From assembly GCF_004116955.1 (NCBI RefSeq), contig NZ_CP026362.1:2086501-2150500 (forward strand): a stretch of DNA of 64,000 nt, given 5' to 3'. The position numbers and the translations under genes were made by a program. Positions 17,371-27,045 of this stretch are shown here, in pieces. Under the pieces are notes generated by a model. That model was not told where the DNA came from. It did no database searches and saw only the letters and a list, made by a program, of their open reading frames with translations. Origin of the DNA: Bacillus vallismortis (GTDB lineage: Bacteria; Bacillota; Bacilli; Bacillales; Bacillaceae). Within the stretch, counting starts at the first letter, position 1, and each line of letters starts with the position of its first letter.

Positions 17371-17886
17371 TTAGTCGTCTATATCCTGCTTAACGATCCG
17401 TCCATCCTTTGCGGAAATGTCAAATTCCGTCTCAATGCCTTGTTTCGTTTGGATCTCAATGTCGTAGATGTAAGCGCCGTCGTCTTCGTCAAGCTTGCTT
17501 TCTGTTACGGTTCCATTTGTTTGCTTTAAGGCTATTTCTTCAGCTTCTTTCTTTGTGATGGAAACTTGTTCTGCTTTCTCCTTTAACGGGTCATTGAGCG
17601 CTTGTTTTGAATTGATGTCCACATAAACGTCGTAGTCTTCACCGTCTTTTTCAATCTCCACTTCATAGACTTCTCTGCCGTTGTAAATGTCTCTGTCAAT
17701 GTCGTCCACTGTTCCGTCAACAACCGTTTGGGCAATTGATTCTGCTTCCTGTTCAGTAAGTGCTCCAGGATTTGCAGCGGCAGTCTGTGTATTTTCATTG
17801 TTTTCTTTCGCAAACGCGTTGTAGCTGAATCCGCCAGCCGCTAAACACCCTGCTAAAAGACCAACCATCCATCTTTTTTTAAGCAT
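17371..17886 (-). CDS. ykoJ: Secreted PepSY-domain protein YkoJ
   Basis: 171 residues. An N-terminal signal peptide (KKRWMVGLLAGCLAAGGFSYNAFA) is followed by two PepSY domains, roughly 45-105 (ALTEQEAESIAQTVVDGTV, EVYEVEIEKDGEDYDVYVD) and 108-170. PepSY domains are thought to inhibit or bind peptidases outside the cell. AAAGGAGG precedes the ATG. It lies 92 bases after ykoI, and a direct repeat in that gap suggests its own regulated promoter. Confidence 0.88.
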   Translation of the reverse strand: MLKKRWMVGLLAGCLAAGGFSYNAFAKENNENTQTAAANPGALTEQEAESIAQTVVDGTVDDIDRDIYNGREVYEVEIEKDGEDYDVYVDINSKQALNDPLKEKAEQVSITKKEAEEIALKQTNGTVTESKLDEDDGAYIYDIEIQTKQGIETEFDISAKDGRIVKQDIDD

Positions 17887-17954
17887 AATCGATTCCTCCT
17901 TTGTTTTGTATGAGTACAGTTTACATCCTCAACATGAAAGAAAAACGAGAGAAA

Positions 17955-17972
17955 GATGAGAATTTGATGAGA
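17955..17972 (-). promoter_or_regulatory. Direct repeat, candidate response-regulator site before ykoJ
   Basis: TCTCATC-AAAT-TCTCATC on the minus strand, 11 bases start to start, about 70 bases upstream of ykoJ. An 11-bp period is typical of OmpR-type regulators, and YkoG encoded nearby is of that type. Binding is inferred only. Confidence 0.4.
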
Positions 17973-17977
17973 AACCG

Positions 17978-18658
17978 TCAGTCTTCATACACAATGTTCG
18001 CAACCTTTCCGGTGTAGGCATTAATTTTCACTGTCGCTTCTTTATGATCCGGAAGATCAACATCCACTTCAAAGATGAGAGTCCCCTCACTTTTTTCGAG
18101 ATCTGCGTCATCCGCCGTCCCGCCCGTTTCCCGCTCTGCAATTGTTTTGGCTTCTTGTTTCGTTATCGGTGTTTTTTGCTGATCTTCACCGCTGATTCGA
18201 TCAGCAGATACGACCGCCTTTGCCTGCATGTCTACCTTTACTTCGTATGTTTCTCCATTTTCTTTTTGAATGGTATATGTGGCAACACGATCCTGTTGTG
18301 TTTGTTTTTTGACGATTCCCGGGACCCGCCCTAGCGCGAGATGCTCGGCTTCTTTTTCTGTCAAGACAGTTGGATTCATCGCTTTTACTCTGTTCATCGA
18401 AAGAACGTCAGCAGATGCTGCGTCAGCTTTTATAAAATAAGTGCCCTTTGGATTTTCAAGGGTCATGTCATATGTTTTTTTATCCTTTGATTGTGTTACT
18501 TTCGTAACCTCGCCTTCATAAGAGGCTTCGATTTTTTTTACGACATCATCCTTTGACAGTACATCATCATGGATTTGCCGAATGATGAGAAACATACAGA
18601 TGATGACGGCTAAAACCGCTGCTGCCGCAACAGCTGCTGCCTTGATTGTTTTGTTCAT
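17978..18658 (-). CDS. ykoI: Membrane-anchored PepSY-domain protein YkoI
   Basis: 226 residues with an N-terminal membrane helix (AAAVAAAAVLAVIICMFLIIRQI), an extracytoplasmic region, and two PepSY-like domains (VLTEKEAEHLALGRV and PITKQEAKTIAERETGG). The ATG overlaps the ykoH stop by four bases (ATGA) behind GGGAGG, so it is translated with the sensor kinase. A role in modulating YkoH, or in sensing envelope peptides, is inferred from the operon. Confidence 0.88.
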   Translation of the reverse strand: MNKTIKAAAVAAAAVLAVIICMFLIIRQIHDDVLSKDDVVKKIEASYEGEVTKVTQSKDKKTYDMTLENPKGTYFIKADAASADVLSMNRVKAMNPTVLTEKEAEHLALGRVPGIVKKQTQQDRVATYTIQKENGETYEVKVDMQAKAVVSADRISGEDQQKTPITKQEAKTIAERETGGTADDADLEKSEGTLIFEVDVDLPDHKEATVKINAYTGKVANIVYED

Positions 18659-20019
18659 CTGCCTCCCCCGTTCTGTTCTTTGAATTGCATAGTGACGGTT
18701 GTCCCTTCATCCGGATTGCTTTTGACAGACAGCCCAATGCCGTGTTCATCGGCGATTTGTTTGGCAATGGAAAGGCCTAAACCTGTTCCCCCTGTTTTTC
18801 TGTTCCGCGCCTCATCCGCCCGATAGAACCGTTCGAACAGGTGCGGGATATGCTCCTCATCTATTCCGATGCCTTCATCCCTTACTGACAGAAACGGAAG
18901 TCCATTCCTCGTTCCTGCTGACATCACAATAGGTTTTTCACTATACTTTATTGCATTATCGAGCAAAATGGTCAGCAGCTGCTTGATGCGTTCTTCATCA
19001 GCTATTACAAACAGGCTTTTTTTATCTGTTTCAAGCAAAATGTCCTGCTGATAGACAGGCTGGAGCGTTTGAATGACGGTGCGCGACACTTCAACCAGGT
19101 CGATTGTTTTCAACTCAAGATCAAGTCCTTCATGGCTTTTTGCCAGCGCCAGAAGCTGATTGGTCAGTTTTTTCATATGCAGCGCTTCTGAATAAATTGC
19201 TTCTATCGATTCTTCAAGCACTTCCGGCTTTTTTGCTCCCCACCGCTTCATCAGACTGCTGTAGCTTTCTATAATCGTGAGCGGAGTTTTCAGTTCGTGT
19301 GAAGCATCTTGAACGAACTGCTGCTGTTTATCGTAGTGCTCTTTCAGCATCATCGCCATCTCATTAAATGTCAGCCCCATCTGATATAACTCGTCGTGCG
19401 ACTGTCCTTCCAAGGAAATCGTTTTGAATGCTTTCTCCCGCTGTATGTCTTTCATCGTCATCATTAATCGTCTGATCGGATTGATGATATGGCGGGCCAG
19501 CAAGCTGCCGGCAAAAAAAGAAGCGATACAAACAGCGGCACTTGCAGCGATTAAGATGATTTTCAGCAGAAACAGACTCTCTTCTGTGTTCTCCAGCCTT
19601 TCAACCAGCTGAAGAGATACCACTTGCCCATCAGCCCAAATCACCGGAACAGCAGCTTCAGCAAACAGTTTGCCGTCATGTTTCCTTACATCTGCCGTTT
19701 CCCCGCTGTGAAAAGAGAGTGGGAAATCTTTATACCCTTTTTCTTTTGTTATGGTCATGACAGCTTTTTGATCACCATTCACTACACGGACCATGCCGTT
19801 TGCTGGAAGGTAGGCCTGCAGCATGTCCTGCAAAGCCACTCCCTCTGTTTCAGCAGCATGCAGCGCTTCGGCAATGGTATCCGCCTCATCAGCAAGCCGA
19901 GCCGCATCCTTTGATGTCAGCCCAGCCGAAAAAATGAGATAGACTGCCGTGTGGACCAAAATCAATAAAATCAACAGCGATATGGATGTATACAGATGAA
20001 TTTTGGTCTTTAGCTTCAT
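18655..20019 (-). CDS. ykoH: Sensor histidine kinase YkoH
   Basis: 454 residues. Two membrane helices (~8-32 and ~155-178) flank an extracytoplasmic sensor. A HAMP domain (HIINPIRRLMMTMKDI) follows, then a dimerisation domain with the phospho-acceptor histidine in DASHELKTPLTIIES, and a catalytic domain with LLDNAIKYS (N box), DEGIGI (G1) and GGTGLGLS (G2). It partners YkoG, encoded 3 bases upstream. The signal is unknown. Confidence 0.93.
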   Translation of the reverse strand: MKLKTKIHLYTSISLLILLILVHTAVYLIFSAGLTSKDAARLADEADTIAEALHAAETEGVALQDMLQAYLPANGMVRVVNGDQKAVMTITKEKGYKDFPLSFHSGETADVRKHDGKLFAEAAVPVIWADGQVVSLQLVERLENTEESLFLLKIILIAASAAVCIASFFAGSLLARHIINPIRRLMMTMKDIQREKAFKTISLEGQSHDELYQMGLTFNEMAMMLKEHYDKQQQFVQDASHELKTPLTIIESYSSLMKRWGAKKPEVLEESIEAIYSEALHMKKLTNQLLALAKSHEGLDLELKTIDLVEVSRTVIQTLQPVYQQDILLETDKKSLFVIADEERIKQLLTILLDNAIKYSEKPIVMSAGTRNGLPFLSVRDEGIGIDEEHIPHLFERFYRADEARNRKTGGTGLGLSIAKQIADEHGIGLSVKSNPDEGTTVTMQFKEQNGGGR

Positions 20020-20022
20020 CGT

Positions 20023-20709
20023 TTACCCCTTAATGGCATAGCCGACCCCGCGAACAGTATGGATCAGCTGTTTTTCGTAAGGATAGTCCAGTTTTTTTCT
20101 GATGTATCTGATGTAGACATCGACCACATTTGTATCACCGATATAATCAAATCCCCATACTGTGTTTAAAATCTGCTCCCGTGTCAGCACTTGCTGCGGA
20201 TGTTTCAGCATATAGACGAGCAAATCAAATTCACGCGGCGTTAATTCTACCTCTTTGTCTCCGCGTCTCACTTCACGGGTTTTTTCGTTCACCCGCAAGT
20301 CGTCATATGTAAGAAAGGTGCTGATACCTTCTGTTTTTGTTTCATTTTGGCGCAGCGCCGCCCTGATTCTTGCAAGCAATTCCTCAATTTCAAATGGCTT
20401 GGTGACATAATCGTTCGCTCCGATGTCCAATCCTGTTACCTTATCAGGTATACTGTCGCGCGCCGTTAATAAAATAACTGGTGTGTGCGAATCTGTTTTT
20501 CTTAAGCGGCGCAGCACTTCCAGGCCGCTAAGCCCCGGAAGCATGACATCAAGAAGCACCAAGGAGTACCCTCCTTCTATGGCCGCGTTCAGTCCTTCTG
20601 TGCCATTGTGTTTAACGGTGACGCCATATCCTTCATATTCCAATTCCAGCTGAAGCACTCTGGCGATTTTTTCCTCATCTTCCACAATTAATAGGTTCCC
20701 TTTTTCCAA
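20023..20709 (-). CDS. ykoG: OmpR-family response regulator YkoG
   Basis: 228 residues from a TTG start behind GAGAGGGTGG. The receiver domain has acidic pocket VEDEE, phosphoacceptor Asp54 in LLDVMLPG, and the lysine in VTKPFE. The C-terminal winged helix includes LTPREFDLLVYML and TNVVDVYIRYIRKKL. It is the first gene of the minus-strand ykoG-ykoH-ykoI cluster. The regulon is not known to me. Confidence 0.93.
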   Translation of the reverse strand: MEKGNLLIVEDEEKIARVLQLELEYEGYGVTVKHNGTEGLNAAIEGGYSLVLLDVMLPGLSGLEVLRRLRKTDSHTPVILLTARDSIPDKVTGLDIGANDYVTKPFEIEELLARIRAALRQNETKTEGISTFLTYDDLRVNEKTREVRRGDKEVELTPREFDLLVYMLKHPQQVLTREQILNTVWGFDYIGDTNVVDVYIRYIRKKLDYPYEKQLIHTVRGVGYAIKG

Positions 20710-20755
20710 ATCCGACCACCCTCTCCTGTCCCAATATGAAAAAATGATTTCTTTG

Positions 20756-20784
20756 TTTACAAAATGATTCTTATCATCTATTAT
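20756..20784 (+). promoter_or_regulatory. SigA promoter of the ykoFEDC leader
   Basis: TTTACA (20756-20761), 17-base spacer, TATTAT (20779-20784). The spacer holds the palindrome ATGATTCTTATCAT (20764-20777). On the opposite strand TTGACATCATAAT lies toward ykoG. Confidence 0.65.
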
Positions 20785-20811
20785 GATGTCAACATAAAAA
20801 ATTGTATACGG

Positions 20812-20990
20812 AAAGCACTAGGGGTGCTGTTTTTGGCTGAGATAAAGCGCGAGAGTACGCGCTTTGATCCCTTATGACCCGATCTGGATAATACCAGCGT
20901 GGGGAAGTGCAGGTTGACCGAATGGTGTATTTTTTTGTGCGCTTAATCGGTCTATGACTGCATATTCCCTTAGGATATGCAGTTTTTTAT
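20812..20990 (+). ncRNA. TPP riboswitch (THI box) with terminator
   Basis: The aptamer (20812-20912) shows GGGGTGCT, GCTGAGATAA, CTTATGACCCGATCTGGATAA and CAGCGTGGGGAAGTGC. An intrinsic terminator, ACTGCATAT/ATATGCAGTTTTTTA, is at 20957-20990. Known: TPP binding terminates transcription of ykoFEDC. Confidence 0.95.
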
Positions 20991-21017
20991 TTTACCAAAA
21001 AACAGGGGGTTAAAGAA

Positions 21018-21620
21018 ATGGAACACATATGCGGCACAAGCAGAATCGCCGGTTTTCGGTTCTCTTTATATCCGATGTCGGATGATTTTATCAGTGTGAT
21101 CAAGTCTGCGCTGAATAAAACCGACACATCTAAGGTTTGGGCGAAAACCGATCATATCAGCACAGTTCTGCGCGGTTCAATTGATCATGTATTCGACGTT
21201 GCCAAAGCGATTTATCTTTATGCGGCGAACAGCGCAAAACACATCGTCATGAACGGGACGTTTTCCATCGGATGCCCGGGCGATACCCAAGGAGATACAT
21301 ATCTTTCCGCAGACGAGAAGCGTGTCAATGAAGAGGCTATCCGGAGCCTGAAAGCGGAAGCGCCATGCCAATTTGCCCTTTATCCGATGAATGAGCCGGA
21401 TTATATGGGCTTAATCATGGAAGCTGTCGACATTGCGAAAGCAGAAGGCACATTCGTACAGGGTGTCCATTACGCGAGTGAGCTTGATGGGGATGCGCAT
21501 GACGTATTCAGGACATTGGAAGCCGTTTTCCGCATGGCTGAGCAGCAAACAAAGCACGTAACCATGACTGTGAATCTCTCAGCTAACAGTCCATCAAGAA
21601 AAAACCGAAAGCAGGGATAA
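21018..21620 (+). CDS. ykoF: Thiamine/HMP-binding protein YkoF
   Basis: 200 residues forming two similar halves: RIAGFRFSLYPMSDDFISVI (N-terminal) and CQFALYPMNEPDYMGLIMEA (C-terminal). This is the duplicated ferredoxin-like fold of YkoF, known to bind thiamine and its HMP moiety. It is cytoplasmic and without enzyme motifs. AGGGGG precedes the ATG. First gene after the TPP riboswitch, 1 base before ykoE. Confidence 0.93.
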   Translation: MEHICGTSRIAGFRFSLYPMSDDFISVIKSALNKTDTSKVWAKTDHISTVLRGSIDHVFDVAKAIYLYAANSAKHIVMNGTFSIGCPGDTQGDTYLSADEKRVNEEAIRSLKAEAPCQFALYPMNEPDYMGLIMEAVDIAKAEGTFVQGVHYASELDGDAHDVFRTLEAVFRMAEQQTKHVTMTVNLSANSPSRKNRKQG

Positions 21621-21621
21621 A

Positions 21622-22221
21622 ATGAAAAGCTGGAAAGTAAAAGAAATTGTCATCATGTCCGTTATCAGTATCGTTTTTGCCATTGTTTATTTATTATTTA
21701 CGCATTTTGGAAACGTACTCGCAGGTATGTTCGGGCCAATCGCCTATGAACCGATTTATGGCATTTGGTTTATCGTTTCTATCATTGCCGCGTACATGAT
21801 TCGAAAACCGGGTGCGGCGCTTATTTCTGAAGTGATCGCCGCTCTCGTTGAATGCCTGCTGGGAAATCCGTCCGGCCCGATGGTCATCGTCATCGGCATC
21901 GTTCAAGGTCTCGGGGCTGAAGCTGTATTTTTCGCGACACGCTGGAAAGCATACTCTCTTCCAGTCCTTATGCTGGCGGGAATGGGTTCTTCAGTAGCCA
22001 GCTTTATCTATAATCTTTTTGTTTCTGGCTATATCGCCTATTCACCAGGCTATCTTTTCATTTTGCTCATGATCCGTCTTGCTTCCGGCGCGCTTCTTGC
22101 GGGACTTCTCGGAAAAGCTGTCAGCGATTCTCTCGCTTATACGGGTGTGTTAAACGGAGTGGCGCTCGGAAAGGAACTGAAAAAGAAACGGAAACGGATA
22201 TCAGAACATGCAAGCCTTTGA
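21622..22221 (+). CDS. ykoE: ECF transporter substrate-binding subunit YkoE
   Basis: 199 residues with five to six membrane helices. It is the YkoE-type S component for the thiamine precursor hydroxymethylpyrimidine, inferred from the operon and the TPP riboswitch. The ATG follows the ykoF stop immediately, and the end overlaps the ykoD start by 14 bases. Confidence 0.92.
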   Translation: MKSWKVKEIVIMSVISIVFAIVYLLFTHFGNVLAGMFGPIAYEPIYGIWFIVSIIAAYMIRKPGAALISEVIAALVECLLGNPSGPMVIVIGIVQGLGAEAVFFATRWKAYSLPVLMLAGMGSSVASFIYNLFVSGYIAYSPGYLFILLMIRLASGALLAGLLGKAVSDSLAYTGVLNGVALGKELKKKRKRISEHASL

Positions 22222-23842
22222 TAAGCTTCTGACGGTTGACCAGCTCAGCTTCTCTTATGAAGAAGACGAGAAACCGGTATTTCAAAACATCTCGTTTGCG
22301 CTTCAAAAAGGAGAATGCGCTTTATTGTTAGGACCGAGCGGATGCGGAAAAAGCTCGCTCGCCCTTTGTTTAAACGGTCTTTATCCGGAGGCTTGCGACG
22401 GCATACAGTCCGGACATGTGTTTTTATTTCAAAAACCGGTCACAGATACCGAATCTGTTGCTCAGCATGCCGGGGTCGTCTTTCAGGACCCGGATCAGCA
22501 GTTTTGCATGCTGACGGTAGAGGACGAAATTGCTTTCGGGCTGGAGAATCTGCAGATTCCAAAAGAAGAGATGACAGAGAAGATCGATGCCGTTTTAAAC
22601 ACATTACACATTCCACATGTAAAAGAAAAAACGATATCCACTTTGTCAGGAGGACAAAAACAGAAAGTTGCTCTTGCCTGTATACTGGCCATGGAGCCTG
22701 AGCTGATTATATTAGATGAGCCGACTTCTCTATTAGACCCTTATTCAGCGCGGGAGTTCGTTCATATGATGAAAGATCTTCAGCGGGAAAAAGGCTTCAG
22801 CCTCCTTATCATTGAGCACCAGCTTGATGAATGGATACCTTGGATTGAGAGAACCATTGTACTGGACAAAGAAGGCAAAAAAGCGCTGGATGGCCGAACG
22901 GTAGATGTATTTCAGCACGAAGCGGAAACCTTAAAGAAACTAGGTATCGCAATTCCAAAAGTGTGTGACCTGCTGAAAAAGCGCAGCATCCCTTTCACTC
23001 TATCAAAAGAGCGACTGTTCAAAGAGCCCTTTCCTCCCTGCCATGCCGAAAAGAAAAAAGTTCATTTCGGGGAGAGTGTGCTGGAAGTCAGCAGCCTTTC
23101 GTTCGCAAGAGGGCAGCAGACGATTTTCGAAGACATCGGTTTTTCATTGCGTGAAGGCACTTTGACGGCGCTTGTCGGCCCGAACGGCACCGGGAAATCA
23201 ACGCTCTTATCCGTCCTCGCCCGTCTGATGAAGCCGAAAAGCGGAAAGATTCTTCTATATGGAAAGCCGCTGCAATCGTATAAAGAAACTGAACTGCGAA
23301 AACGAATGGGATTTGTTTTTCAAAACCCGGAGCATCAGTTCGTCACAGGCACAGTATATGACGAGCTGCTGTTCGGCCGGAAAGTAAATGCTGAAACTGA
23401 GAAAAAAGCGCAGCATCTGCTGCATCGTTTTGGTCTTGCGCATTTGGCTGATCATCATCCGTTTGCCATCAGCCAAGGGCAAAAACGGCGCCTGAGCGTC
23501 GCCACCATGCTCATGCATAACGTAAAGGTTTTATTATTAGACGAACCAACCTTTGGCCAGGACGCCCGCACGGCGGCTGAATGTATGGACATGATTCAGC
23601 GTATTAAGGAAGAAGGAACCGCTGTTCTTATGATTACACATGATATGGAGCTTGTCTCTTCGTATGCCGACAGCGTCCTTGTCCTGCACGATACGAATTT
23701 GGCTTTTGACGGATCTCCAGCGCAGCTATTTTCTCAGGAAAAGGGGCTTGTCCAAAAAGCAAAGCTTACCCTTCCCCTTTTATATGAATGGATGGCCTGC
23801 CAGAAGGAGGTGCGTGATGAAGCAGCCGTTACATCATATTAA
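22208..23842 (+). CDS. ykoD: ECF transporter double ATPase YkoD
   Basis: 544 residues with two tandem ABC ATPase domains, equivalent to fused EcfA and EcfA'. The first (~10-240) has [22 protein letters not shown] and LIILDEPTS. The second (~295-520) has [20 protein letters not shown] and VLLLDEPT. It energises uptake through YkoE and YkoC. The start overlaps ykoE and the end overlaps ykoC by 26 bases, consistent with coupled translation. Confidence 0.94.
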   Translation: MQAFDKLLTVDQLSFSYEEDEKPVFQNISFALQKGECALLLGPSGCGKSSLALCLNGLYPEACDGIQSGHVFLFQKPVTDTESVAQHAGVVFQDPDQQFCMLTVEDEIAFGLENLQIPKEEMTEKIDAVLNTLHIPHVKEKTISTLSGGQKQKVALACILAMEPELIILDEPTSLLDPYSAREFVHMMKDLQREKGFSLLIIEHQLDEWIPWIERTIVLDKEGKKALDGRTVDVFQHEAETLKKLGIAIPKVCDLLKKRSIPFTLSKERLFKEPFPPCHAEKKKVHFGESVLEVSSLSFARGQQTIFEDIGFSLREGTLTALVGPNGTGKSTLLSVLARLMKPKSGKILLYGKPLQSYKETELRKRMGFVFQNPEHQFVTGTVYDELLFGRKVNAETEKKAQHLLHRFGLAHLADHHPFAISQGQKRRLSVATMLMHNVKVLLLDEPTFGQDARTAAECMDMIQRIKEEGTAVLMITHDMELVSSYADSVLVLHDTNLAFDGSPAQLFSQEKGLVQKAKLTLPLLYEWMACQKEVRDEAAVTSY

Positions 23843-24581
23843 TCCGGCAGTAAAAGCGGCGGCGGTTTTTTGCTGTGTCGTCATGCTATCGTTCATTTAC
23901 AACCCTTACACCCCTGCGTGTTTTTATGTCATCATCGTAGCGGGTGTCCTAGTGGCGGCCAACATCCCATTGAAAAAATGGTTTTTGTTTACGATTCCGT
24001 TTTTGATTTTGGCATTCGGGTGCGTATGGACAGCCGCTGTTTTTGGAAAGGTTCCGACAACTCCGGATAATTTCTTGTTTCAGGCCGGCCCTATCTCGAT
24101 CAACAGTGATAATGTCTCTGTCGGCATCTCTCTCGGTTTTCGGGTTTTGTGCTTTTCCGCCTTATCAATGATGTTTGTTTTTACGACCGATCCGATTTTA
24201 TTTATGCTGAGCCTTGTCCAGCAGTGCAAGCTCTCACCAAAGCTCGCATATGGCGTTATTGCAGGCTTTCGTTTTCTTCCTCTGTTAAAGGATGAAATCC
24301 AGCTGATCCAGCAGGCCCATAAAATCAGAGGAGGAGCGGCAGAGAGCGGGTTTATTGAGAAAATCAGCGCCTTAAAGCGGTATACCATCCCGCTTTTGGC
24401 AAGCGCCATCAGAAAAGCGGAGCGGACAGCGCTCGCAATGGAATCGAAAGGGTTTACAGGAAGCAGAAACCGGACATATTACAGGACCCTTACCGTTAAC
24501 CGCCTCGACTGGCTGTTCTTGTGCCTCATTCTCTTGCTATTCGCAGGATCTTTTCTCGTATCCTTATGTTTTGCCTCATAA
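23817..24581 (+). CDS. ykoC: ECF transporter transmembrane subunit YkoC (EcfT)
   Basis: 254 residues from ATG 23817 ([20 protein letters not shown]) behind AAGGAGG inside the end of ykoD; upstream extension is not supported. Several membrane helices and the EcfT coupling motif around [11 protein letters not shown] and [17 protein letters not shown], which contacts the ATPases. Last gene of the thiamine-precursor transporter. Confidence 0.93.
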   Translation: MKQPLHHINPAVKAAAVFCCVVMLSFIYNPYTPACFYVIIVAGVLVAANIPLKKWFLFTIPFLILAFGCVWTAAVFGKVPTTPDNFLFQAGPISINSDNVSVGISLGFRVLCFSALSMMFVFTTDPILFMLSLVQQCKLSPKLAYGVIAGFRFLPLLKDEIQLIQQAHKIRGGAAESGFIEKISALKRYTIPLLASAIRKAERTALAMESKGFTGSRNRTYYRTLTVNRLDWLFLCLILLLFAGSFLVSLCFAS

Positions 24582-24582
24582 A

Positions 24583-24618
24583 AAATCCGCTATCGGCGAT
24601 GATAGCGGATTTTTTCTT
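24583..24618. terminator. Bidirectional terminator ykoC/rsbRC
   Basis: AATCCGCTATC/GATAGCGGATT with A-run and T-run on either side, between convergent genes. Confidence 0.88.
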
Positions 24619-25450
24619 ATTGATGATAGTTTAAAGCCTGGGCAAGATTGGTTTTAATTGTAATATTCGAAAAATCAATCCCCAGCTGTACAGCGGTTTG
24701 CGCGATTTCCGGCCTGATTCCTGACAGGGTTGACCTGACACCGATTAAAGTGAGCGCCTCGATCAATTTAAAGATTTGGTGCGCCACCATCGTATCAACC
24801 ACAACCACACCTGATAGATCAATTAATAGATGCTCCACGCGCCTTTTTGCACAAGCATGAAGCGTGTTTTCCAGAATGAACTTTGCCCGCTCAGTATCAA
24901 TGTCTCCGACAAGCGGCAGCAGAGCTGTTGATTTGCTCAGGGTAATGACAGGCGAGCTTAATTCCAAAATCATCTCTCTCTGGGCGTTTAACTGCTGTTT
25001 GGCATTCGCTTCAGCGTGATCAACGAATGTATAAATGGTAAAATCAAAAACTCTTACAATCAAATCGGCCCATTTTTGTTTCTCCTCCGGTTCAAGCGCC
25101 GACTCATTTTCTTTTGCGAACTTCTCAAGATACTTCGTATATAATCTCCGGTTTCTCATAAACTCCCGAATCACATACTGAACCGGAGTGTCGAGATGCT
25201 TTTGATCGTTCGTCAGTTCAATGACCCACTCTTGAAATTCTTCGAGAAATTGTTTTTCCGGTAAAACATACATGTTATTCAGATGCCTGTAAAACTCTCT
25301 GTCCTGCTCTTTCAATTCTTCCGTTACAGATGCATTATGTAAGGCGTAAAGCGAATTCGGATCACTTTCCTCCATTGTTTCAATCCATTCCTCTGCCATT
25401 TGTTCCACATGCTCTGAAAAAAATGCATATAATTTTTCATTCAGTTTCAT
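24617..25450 (-). CDS. rsbRC: Stressosome protein RsbRC
   Basis: 277 residues. An N-terminal non-haem globin-like domain (~1-150) is followed by a C-terminal STAS domain (~160-275) with SPVITLSKSTALLPLVGDID and LIDLSGVVVVDTMV, the threonine-bearing segments phosphorylated by RsbT in RsbR paralogues. Known: component of the 1.8-MDa stressosome controlling SigB. ATG 25450 follows AAAGGAG; a GTG one codon earlier is possible. Confidence 0.92.
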   Translation of the reverse strand: MKLNEKLYAFFSEHVEQMAEEWIETMEESDPNSLYALHNASVTEELKEQDREFYRHLNNMYVLPEKQFLEEFQEWVIELTNDQKHLDTPVQYVIREFMRNRRLYTKYLEKFAKENESALEPEEKQKWADLIVRVFDFTIYTFVDHAEANAKQQLNAQREMILELSSPVITLSKSTALLPLVGDIDTERAKFILENTLHACAKRRVEHLLIDLSGVVVVDTMVAHQIFKLIEALTLIGVRSTLSGIRPEIAQTAVQLGIDFSNITIKTNLAQALNYHQ

Positions 25451-25671
25451 CACACCGCTCCTTTCCCCAACACTATTATAACTTGACTGACAGCTGAATC
25501 CTAGTCATACATGCTGAGCCATCCAATATTTTGAAATTTAATCATTCTTTGGGGTGTATCCTATTTTTTCAAAATGCTTCAAATGGCTCTGTCCGAGCGG
25601 TTGCTTTTTTCATATAATATGAGGCAACACCCTTGAATCCACTTGCAAGCATAAAAAAGGAGGGCTTTTTT

Positions 25672-26631
25672 ATGAATGGTGAAATCCGCTTGATCCCGTA
25701 TGTGACGAATGAGCAGATCATGGATGTAAACGAGCTTCCTGAGGGCATTAAAGTGATTAAGGCGCCAGAAATGTGGGCAAAAGGGGTAAAAGGCAAAGAT
25801 GTAAAAATTGCAGTATTGGACACGGGATGCGACACAAGCCATCCAGATTTAAAGAGCCAAATCATCGGCGGAAAAAACTTCACGGATGATGACGGCGGCA
25901 AGGAAGATGTGATTTCCGACTACAACGGACACGGCACACACGTCGCCGGAACGATTGCAGCTAACGATTCAAACGGCGGCATTGCCGGAGTCGCGCCTGA
26001 GGCAAGCCTATTGATTGTAAAGGTTCTGGGCGGCGCAAACGGAAGCGGCCAATACGAATGGATTATTAACGGCATTAACTACGCGGTGGAACAGAAAGTT
26101 GATATCATCTCGATGTCCCTTGGCGGACCGAGCGATGTGCCAGAATTAAAAGAAGCGGTGATAAACGCCGTCAAAAACGGAGTGCTTGTCGTTTGCGCAG
26201 CGGGTAATGAAGGTGACGGAAATGAACGAACAGAAGAGCTTTCCTACCCTGCAGCTTATAATGAAGTCATCGCGGTTGGATCTGTTTCCATAGCGCGTGA
26301 ATTATCAGAATTTTCTAATGCAAATAAAGAGATCGATCTTGTGGCTCCGGGAGAACAGATCTTATCGACCCTTCCTAACAAGAAGTACGGAAAACTCACC
26401 GGCACCTCAATGGCTGCCCCTCATGTCAGCGGAGCGCTTGCTTTAATCAAAAGCTATGAAGAAGAATCTTTTCAAAGAAAGCTTTCTGAAACTGAGGTTT
26501 ATGCACAGCTGATCCGCAGAACACTCCCTCTTGATATTGCAAAAACGCTGGCAGGTAATGGCTTCCTATATTTAACCGCTCCTGATGAGCTGGCAGAAAA
26601 AGCAGAGCAATCACATTTGATGACCCTATAA
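25672..26631 (+). CDS. isp: Intracellular serine protease (subtilisin-like) Isp
   Basis: 319 residues from ATG 25672 behind AAAAAGGAGGG. There is no signal peptide. The short propeptide carries the LIPYV inhibitory motif typical of intracellular subtilisins. The catalytic triad is intact: AVLDTGCD, GHGTHVAGT and GTSMAAPHVSG. It is the major intracellular protease in stationary phase. A TATAAT at 25613-25618 is a candidate -10. Confidence 0.95.
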   Translation: MNGEIRLIPYVTNEQIMDVNELPEGIKVIKAPEMWAKGVKGKDVKIAVLDTGCDTSHPDLKSQIIGGKNFTDDDGGKEDVISDYNGHGTHVAGTIAANDSNGGIAGVAPEASLLIVKVLGGANGSGQYEWIINGINYAVEQKVDIISMSLGGPSDVPELKEAVINAVKNGVLVVCAAGNEGDGNERTEELSYPAAYNEVIAVGSVSIARELSEFSNANKEIDLVAPGEQILSTLPNKKYGKLTGTSMAAPHVSGALALIKSYEEESFQRKLSETEVYAQLIRRTLPLDIAKTLAGNGFLYLTAPDELAEKAEQSHLMTL

Positions 26632-26689
26632 AATTATTTTTCTTATATAACATAATCCAAATATAGTAAATATAATTTCAAATTCTATG

Positions 26690-26719
26690 TTGACAACAAA
26701 TTTGGATTACTGTTAAGAT
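26690..26719 (+). promoter_or_regulatory. SigA promoter of the metE leader
   Basis: TTGACA (26690-26695), 18-base spacer, TAAGAT (26714-26719), about 40 bases before the S-box. Confidence 0.75.
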
Positions 26720-26763
26720 TACCAACAAATGATTTAACTTTTCAAAAAATTAATAACATTTTC

Positions 26764-26971
26764 TCTTATCGAGAGTTGGGCGAGGGATTGGCCTTTTGAC
26801 CCCAACAGCAACCGACCGTAATTCCATTGTGAAATGGGGCGCACTGCTTTTCGCGCCGAGACTGATGTCTCATAAGGCACGGTGCTAATTCCATCAGATT
26901 GTTCTGAGAGATGAGAGAGGCAGTGTTTTACGCAGAAAAGCCTCTTTCTCTCATGGGAAAGAGGCTTTTTA
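26764..26971 (+). ncRNA. SAM-I riboswitch (S-box) with terminator
   Basis: Aptamer landmarks CTTATCGAGAGTTGGGCGAG, GACCCCAACAGCAACCGAC, GTGCTAATTCC and GAGAGATGAGAGAGGCAG (26764-26922). Terminator AAGCCTCTTTC/GAAAGAGGCTTTTT at 26937-26971. Known: SAM binding stops metE transcription. Confidence 0.96.
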
Positions 26972-27045
26972 GTCGTGAAAAAACCTCTTAGCAGCCTGTA
27001 TCCGCGGGTTAACGAGAGTGTTTTACATAAAAAGGAGGAGAAACA

